Assembly: GCA_946481625.1 (NCBI GenBank)
Contig: CAMLOZ010000051.1
Coordinates: 1-10,991 of the forward strand
DNA from: an uncultured Haloferula sp.
GTDB lineage: Bacteria > Verrucomicrobiota > Verrucomicrobiae > Verrucomicrobiales > Akkermansiaceae
DNA: 10,991 bases
Reading direction: 5' to 3'
Shown here: piece after piece, positions 7,921 through 10,991 of the stretch
Position numbering within the stretch: the stretch's first letter is position 1
Layout of the letters: each line of letters begins with the position of its first letter
Made by a program: the position numbers and the translations under genes
Notes under the pieces: generated by a model
What the model was told of the DNA's origin: nothing
What the model saw: the letters and a program-made list of their open reading frames with translations, nothing else
Database searches by the model: none

Positions 7921-8204
7921 GGCGCGACGGGAACGGGGATGCGGGGTGACGGCGGGGCGCTATCCGCGGTGCCTCCGGGACTTTGCTTGAGAAGCATGAC
8001 GGCAAGAAGGACGACCGACGCGATGATCGCGACCGCCGCCCATCGCTTCCAGGCGAGTTGCACGAACATGGCGTGGACCTGTTCGGGGAAGCCGGAGAGC
8101 CAGGGGATCGGCTCGGCTCGCTGCGCGGATTCGCCGGGCGCTTCTTGGCTGCGGGCGCGCGAGGCCTCCGCGAAGCGTTGCCAGGATTTCGGGCCGGAGT
8201 TCAT
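7917..8204 (-). CDS. 95-aa single-pass membrane protein, candidate anti-sigma factor
   Basis: A 95-residue protein: about 50 hydrophilic residues (MNSGPKSWQRFAEASRARSQ onward), one membrane segment at roughly 55-72 (AAVAIIASVVLLAVMLL) and a Pro-rich tail of about 22 residues. With Arg/Lys before the segment, the N terminus should be cytoplasmic. It overlaps the sigma-factor stop by ATGA (8201-8204) and the following gene by ATGA (7917-7920), the typical arrangement of a sigma/anti-sigma pair. It lacks the HxxxCxxC zinc motif of ZAS-type anti-sigma factors. Its size and topology match CnrY-type anti-sigma proteins, which use a short cytoplasmic helix to hold the sigma factor; I see no sequence match strong enough to prove this. 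ATG 8204 is chosen for the overlap; a longer open frame to 8561 only shadows the sigma gene. Function is inferred from position. Confidence 0.8.
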   Translation of the reverse strand: MNSGPKSWQRFAEASRARSQEAPGESAQRAEPIPWLSGFPEQVHAMFVQLAWKRWAAVAIIASVVLLAVMLLKQSPGGTADSAPPSPRIPVPVAP

Positions 8205-8785
8205 GGTTTTTCGAGCCGTTGGAGGAGTTCGCCGAGTTTCTTCCGCGCACGGAACGCGGTGACCTTGATCTTGGAGTGTCCCCAGCCGGTGAGGTCGGCG
8301 ACCTCCGCGACCGGGCGCTCCTCGATGTCCAGCAGCCGGATGACCACCTGCTCCTGGGGTTTGAGCGAGGCGACCAGCCGATCGAGAAGTCCGGTGAGCA
8401 ATTCGGCGCGGGCATTGCTGTCCTCGCCGGGATTCTCCGCCAGGCTCCGTTCGATCGCTTCGCGCTCCGCGTCGGAGAGGTCGCTGGCCATCACCGCCGG
8501 TCTGGCCTTCTGGCGCCTGAGCCAATCGTAGCAAGTCGTGATGCTCAGCCGGCTGACCCAATGCTCGAACGGTTGCGGGCCGCGATACTGGTGCATCTTC
8601 ACGAAGATCTTCAGGAAGACCTCCTGTACGACGTCTTCCACATCCGCATGGCGGCGGATCTGGCCCCTCACCAAGCGGCCGACCATCGGGTGAAGCGCCT
8701 CCACGATCTCGCGCCCCGCCTGAGCTTCTCCTTCGATGGCCCGCTTGATGAGACCCGCGGGAATCTCCTGCGATAGATTGTCCAT
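8201..8785 (-). CDS. ECF-family RNA polymerase sigma factor (sigma-70 family)
   Basis: A 194-residue protein of normal ECF length that directs RNA polymerase to its own promoter class. Region 2 spans about residues 15-95: 'ADVEDVVQEVFLKIFVKM' (47-64) is the core-binding helix, and 'FEHWVSRLSITTCYDWLRRQ' (73-92) the promoter -10 recognition and linker part. Region 4 spans about 130-190: 'SLKPQEQVVIRLLDIEERPV' and the helix-turn-helix 'AEVADLTGWGHSKIKVTAFR' (160-179), which reads the -35 element. Start ATG 8785 (MDNLSQEIPAGL) fits the domain edge. The frame is open further, and an ATG at 8914, only 4 bp after the upstream gene's stop, would add 43 Gly/Pro-rich residues that look non-coding. It heads the gene cluster running to the protease. 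Its control is most likely sequestration by the 95-aa membrane protein encoded directly after it. No convincing promoter is visible in 8786-8918. Confidence 0.95.
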   Translation of the reverse strand: MDNLSQEIPAGLIKRAIEGEAQAGREIVEALHPMVGRLVRGQIRRHADVEDVVQEVFLKIFVKMHQYRGPQPFEHWVSRLSITTCYDWLRRQKARPAVMASDLSDAEREAIERSLAENPGEDSNARAELLTGLLDRLVASLKPQEQVVIRLLDIEERPVAEVADLTGWGHSKIKVTAFRARKKLGELLQRLEKP

Positions 8786-8864
8786 GAAAGGGAAGCAGGG
8801 GGGAGCCCAGGGAGCCGCGGGTCCGGGTTTGCCCGTGGCCAAGGAGCGCAGGAAGCCGGCCGGC

Positions 8865-8881
8865 GAGGGGAGAACCCCCTC
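8865..8881. other. Small GC-rich inverted repeat before the sigma-factor gene
   Basis: GAGGGG (8865-8870) pairs with CCCCTC (8876-8881) across a 5-nt loop. It lies 38 bp beyond the stop of the 320-aa secreted protein gene and 80 bp before the sigma-factor start. No T-run follows on the minus strand, so it could be a weak terminator, an mRNA-end stabiliser, or chance in GC-rich DNA. The rest of the 133-bp gap holds nothing I can name. Confidence 0.3.
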
Positions 8882-8918
8882 ACCGAAGCCCGCGTTCTGG
8901 AAGGTCTCGGTCATGCGC

Positions 8919-9881
8919 TCAGGGGGTCGGCGTGCGGAGCACCCGATAGTATCTTCTGCCGGGCATCGAGGAACTGGGATCGGTGAAGGTGATCGGACCT
9001 TCGGTGGCATTTGCCGGGAAGCGTGAACCCTGCAGGTCGCTTTGCCACGACAGCATGTTGCCGGAATACTGAACCTGGTAGTCGAAGCCCGGGTGCCCGC
9101 GCCAACTCAGGACTCCCTGGCCGCTGCCGTTCCGCGCGAACGAGTCCACCGCGAAGGTGCCGGGAGGAATCGCCGCGACCATCCAATCGGCCACCAGCAG
9201 CCAGTTGTCGCCCGCCTGGGCACCGGACCCGGAAGGAATCTCCCATTCGGCGGCGATCGGCCCGAGGTTTAGGACCTTTCCGGTGGACGTGAACTTCTGC
9301 TTGAAGAGCGGGATCGAATCCAGCGTCGCTTCCCACTCGTTCTTTTCGAAGTCGATTCCCACATTGAGGATCTGCAGGGCCGCGACGCCAAGGGTTTGAT
9401 CGCCGCGCAAGAACTCGACCCCGGTATCGCGCACGGTCGCGCCATCGTCGGAGAGGACCTTGCCGGACGTGTTGTCGAAGACGAGCGCGGCGAGGAAATC
9501 CCCGGTGATGTTGTAGAAGGAGATGTAGAAGCGGTCCCGCTTTCCCGTGGTGGAATCCTGGATCCCCATCAACGAGCTGAACTCCACGCGGGGATAGGCA
9601 CCGGTGGCGGGGTTGTGGTTGATCGGACGATAGACCGTGGTGAACGAGGAGGCGGGCGGGGAGTGACCGAGGTAAGCGGCTTTCCCCAAAGGGAGATCGG
9701 CCACGGGGTCCTGCATGATCCCCTGGATCCCCAGCGTGGTATTGCTTGCCACCCATCCGCCGGTGCCCGACCACCGGTTGTTGCCGACGGTGAATTCCTC
9801 GAACTGCGTGGAGTAAAGGGTGCCCGCTTCCGACAGCATCGGAAGGCCGAGAAGAGCAATGGCGGCTAGGCGGAGGATCAT
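8919..9881 (-). CDS. Secreted protein of unknown function with Verrucomicrobia-type C-terminal module
   Basis: A 320-residue exported protein. A signal peptide covers residues 1-19 (ILRLAAIALLGLPMLSEA, likely cut before GTLYS). The mature part starts 'YSTQFEEFTVGNNRWSGTGG', a common beginning for concanavalin A/LamG-like jelly-roll domains in secreted bacterial proteins; residues 20-235 are beta-rich with no cysteine or obvious catalytic motif. Residues 245-320 form a separate module: 'GVLSWRGHPGFDYQVQYSGN', 'MLSWQSDL', ending 'RRYYRVLRTPTP'. The same pattern (Tyr-x-x-x-x-Ser, then Leu-x-x-Trp, ending aromatic-x-Arg-x) closes the protease at 2595-6659, so both may share a sorting or surface-attachment feature. 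No PEP-CTERM signal is present. ATG 9881 follows a weak GAG at spacing 7. A strong hairpin lies only 38 nt upstream. It is upstream of the sigma-factor gene, but the 133-bp gap makes co-transcription uncertain. No function assigned. Confidence 0.85.
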   Translation of the reverse strand: MILRLAAIALLGLPMLSEAGTLYSTQFEEFTVGNNRWSGTGGWVASNTTLGIQGIMQDPVADLPLGKAAYLGHSPPASSFTTVYRPINHNPATGAYPRVEFSSLMGIQDSTTGKRDRFYISFYNITGDFLAALVFDNTSGKVLSDDGATVRDTGVEFLRGDQTLGVAALQILNVGIDFEKNEWEATLDSIPLFKQKFTSTGKVLNLGPIAAEWEIPSGSGAQAGDNWLLVADWMVAAIPPGTFAVDSFARNGSGQGVLSWRGHPGFDYQVQYSGNMLSWQSDLQGSRFPANATEGPITFTDPSSSMPGRRYYRVLRTPTP

Positions 9882-9915
9882 TCAGTCACTCAGGGCATGA
9901 ACAGGCTTTTGACGG

Positions 9916-9949
9916 AAACGAGCAACCCGGTTTCCCGGGTTGCTCTTTT
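9916..9949. terminator. Bidirectional hairpin terminator between EF-hand gene and next gene
   Basis: A perfect 11-bp inverted repeat, GAGCAACCCGG (9920-9930) and CCGGGTTGCTC (9935-9945), encloses a 4-nt loop that reads GAAA on the minus strand, a stable GNRA tetraloop. Minus-strand RNA continues with G then TTT; plus-strand RNA with TTTT. Only minus-strand genes flank it, so it most likely ends the EF-hand transcript, 78 nt after its stop. It is also 38 nt upstream of the 320-aa gene's start, so it could act as a leader attenuator instead. Confidence 0.72.
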
Positions 9950-9970
9950 GGTTCGAAGGGTTGTAAGGGT

Positions 9971-9993
9971 GGCCGACCCCCCCAGACTCGGCC
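9971..9993 (-). other. Hairpin with G7 loop downstream of EF-hand gene
   Basis: GGCCGA (9971-9976) pairs with TCGGCC (9988-9993). The loop holds seven consecutive C on the plus strand, so seven G in the minus-strand RNA. It begins 30 nt after the EF-hand stop and is followed by the larger hairpin at 9920-9945. There is no T-run, so it is not a classical terminator; it may protect the mRNA end or be chance. Confidence 0.35.
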
Positions 9994-10023
9994 TCCGTTT
10001 TTCCCCATCGGAAATCCGGAAAT

Positions 10024-10503
10024 TCAAGGGGGCGGCGGTGAGCCCGGAGGCTTGCCCCGACCGATCCCCTTGAAAAATTCCTGGAGCGTTACCGCGCCGT
10101 CGTCGTCGGCATCAAGCAAGTTGAACAGGTTCGCCGCGGTCTGGGGCGGCACGTTCTGGAATTGCGGGAGCGTGGAGAATTCCTCGAGCGAGAGTAGCGA
10201 GTCGTCGCCGGCCAGATCGAGGAACAGCGTGGTGAGCTTGGTCTCCAGCTGGGTCTTGAGGGCGGCCACGGCGGCAGCGCGTTCTTCCTCGTCGATCGTT
10301 CCATCGCCATTGGTATCCCAGCTCTGGGGCCCCTTGGACCCGCGGGCCGCGGCACGCGATTCGACAAATGCCTGGCGCTCCGCCTCGGAAATCTTGCCGT
10401 CGCCATCGGTATCCAGAAAAGCTGGAATCCCCGTCTGCAGGCTCGGCGGGACGGCTTGGGCCGCGCCGATCATGAGGACTGCCAGAAGTAGTTTGGTGTT
10501 CAT
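10024..10503 (-). CDS. Secreted EF-hand calcium-binding protein
   Basis: A 159-residue exported protein. The signal peptide is residues 1-17 (MNTKLLLAVLMIGAAQA). Three good EF-hand loops follow: D31-E42 (DTDGDGKISEAE), D63-E74 (DTNGDGTIDEEE) and D131-E142 (DADDDGAVTLQE). A fourth at D96-E107 (DLAGDDSLLSLE) is degraded, with Ala at ligand position 3 and no Gly at position 6. The layout is two pairs of hands joined by a helix (75-95), so it should bind about three calcium ions outside the cytoplasm. The tail is Pro/Gly-rich (PPGSPPPP). Such small exported EF-hand proteins are common in Verrucomicrobiota and Planctomycetota, with mostly unknown roles; calcium buffering or a structural envelope part is inference. 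It lies 102 bp downstream of the glycine-zipper gene, without a clear terminator between, so they may share a transcript. No clean Shine-Dalgarno. Confidence 0.9.
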   Translation of the reverse strand: MNTKLLLAVLMIGAAQAVPPSLQTGIPAFLDTDGDGKISEAERQAFVESRAAARGSKGPQSWDTNGDGTIDEEERAAAVAALKTQLETKLTTLFLDLAGDDSLLSLEEFSTLPQFQNVPPQTAANLFNLLDADDDGAVTLQEFFKGIGRGKPPGSPPPP

Positions 10504-10605
10504 ACCTTGGAGGCTTCAATAGTGCCTGACGCCGGCACCGTCGCCATGGTTACAAGTTTTTCCCCCCGATCCAAGAAGTTAGGGTCGGTTCACCTCGTTC
10601 TTCCC

Positions 10606-10923
10606 CTAGTCGCCGCTGCGGGGAGGATCCTTTGGTGCCTCGGGCGGCTTGTCTTCGGTCGCGGCTTCCTCTTCCAGCGCGGGGTTCACCGGGTCTCCGA
10701 CCGCCTTGCCGCCCGCCGCGCCAAGACCGGCTCCGACGAGGGCACCGATGGCCATGCCCGCCGGTCCGGCGAACCCGCCGACGACCGCTCCGGCCGCGGC
10801 ACCGGTGGCGGTGCCCACGGCAGTGCCCACCGCGCCTCCGAGTCCCTGCTTTTTGACCAGATGGCTGGTCCCGTGTTCTTCGGGTTCCGGATGTTCGTCC
10901 GGTGGGTTGGGGTCTTCAGTCAT
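10606..10923 (-). CDS. Small glycine-zipper protein
   Basis: A 105-residue protein. The N terminus (1-25) is acidic and Pro/His-rich. Residues 27-76 form a long Gly/Ala/Val run with GxxxG spacing throughout (GLGGAVGTAVGTATGAAAGA, then VVGGFAGPAGMAIGALVGAG), a glycine zipper expected to form packed membrane helices with a hairpin at the Gly-Pro near residues 53-54. 'GKAVGDPVNPALEEE' (72-86) resembles the 'GKAVAEAVNPTxED' end of the zipper in a widespread family of small bacterial proteins, which usually continue with a Tyr/Trp-rich tail; here the tail is acidic and Pro-rich instead. No signal peptide is seen. The family role is not established; stress or membrane association is likely. The start ATG 10923 has an AAGGA at spacing 7, the best ribosome-binding site in the window, buried in a hairpin. 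Confidence 0.85.
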   Translation of the reverse strand: MTEDPNPPDEHPEPEEHGTSHLVKKQGLGGAVGTAVGTATGAAAGAVVGGFAGPAGMAIGALVGAGLGAAGGKAVGDPVNPALEEEAATEDKPPEAPKDPPRSGD

Positions 10924-10925
10924 GA

Positions 10926-10950
10926 GGCATTCCTTTGCAGAAGGAATGCC
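10926..10950 (-). promoter_or_regulatory. Leader hairpin that sequesters the Shine-Dalgarno of the glycine-zipper gene
   Basis: A perfect 10-bp inverted repeat, 10926-10935 with 10941-10950, has a 5-nt loop. In the minus-strand mRNA it reads GGCATTCCTT, CTGCA, AAGGAATGCC, then TC and the ATG start. The AAGGA ribosome-binding site is entirely in the 3' arm, paired with TCCTT of the 5' arm. No T-run follows, so it is not a terminator. It fits an RNA switch (for example a thermosensor) or, as DNA, a dyad operator. The remaining 10951-10991 shows no clear promoter or gene. Confidence 0.6.
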
Positions 10951-10991
10951 GGGAGAAGCTCCGCAGTTTCTTGGAACGGCTGACGGGCACT

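Noticed and set aside
7520..8005. N-terminal extension of the 272-aa protein up to 8005
   Set aside because: The added 162 residues read Arg/Pro-rich out-of-frame sequence of the two upstream genes; the ATG at 7519 opens directly into a membrane segment.
8205..8561. N-terminal extension of the 95-aa protein up to 8561
   Set aside because: It only shadows the sigma-factor gene; the ATGA overlap at 8201-8204 is the natural start.
10522..10538. Inverted repeat GTGCC/GGCAC between the glycine-zipper and EF-hand genes
   Set aside because: Only a 5-bp stem with a 7-nt loop and no T-run; expected by chance at this GC content.
10540..10575. Promoter-like TTGGAT followed by an A-rich stretch upstream of the EF-hand gene
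   Set aside because: No convincing -10 box or ECF-type -10 at the right distance.
10920..10991. Open frame from the right edge ending in a TGA that overlaps the glycine-zipper ATG
   Set aside because: All three minus-strand frames are open over this short stretch. This one has G or C at only 12 of 23 third positions, low for this GC-rich DNA, and the strong hairpin argues for a leader. A real upstream gene end cannot be fully excluded.

Overview
The window is GC-rich bacterial DNA in which every gene I can support lies on the minus strand, so transcription runs from high to low coordinates. The likely source is a member of the Verrucomicrobiota (Luteolibacter/Haloferula-like). This rests on a secreted protein with the 'DPDADGLENLLEYALGSDP' motif near its C terminus, two exported proteins with a matching 'W-containing, YRV/IRL-ending' C-terminal module, and start codons that mostly lack clear Shine-Dalgarno sequences. 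It is an inference from style, not from a marker gene. I see no rRNA, tRNA, CRISPR array, insertion sequence or integrase.

Reading in the direction of transcription (right to left): 10924-10991 is a short leader with a strong hairpin that buries the only clear ribosome-binding site in the window. It precedes a 105-aa glycine-zipper protein (10606-10923). Next come a secreted EF-hand protein (10024-10503), a hairpin/terminator region (9920-9993), and a secreted 320-aa protein of unknown function (8919-9881).

The centre of interest is a probable five-gene unit (2595-8785): an ECF sigma factor (194 aa), a 95-aa single-pass membrane protein in the anti-sigma position, a 129-aa membrane-anchored helical protein resembling the Spy/CpxP/CnrX group, a 272-aa membrane-anchored protein with an LTxxQ motif, and a 1354-aa multidomain secreted subtilisin-like protease. 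The first three genes are joined by ATGA start/stop overlaps, the next gaps are 11 and 41 bp with no terminator, and a GC-rich hairpin with a T-run closes the unit 53 bp after the protease stop. The sizes and topologies recall the CnrH/CnrY/CnrX cell-envelope stress module, but most histidine metal ligands are absent and an exported protease is attached.

Below 2430 a second unit begins: a membrane-anchored periplasmic substrate-binding domain fused to a C-terminal OmpA-like peptidoglycan-binding domain (718-2421), followed after 36 bp by a membrane/coiled-coil protein that runs off the left edge (1-681). Together they look like an envelope-anchored assembly rather than an ordinary transporter.

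No gene-free stretch exceeds about 175 bp.
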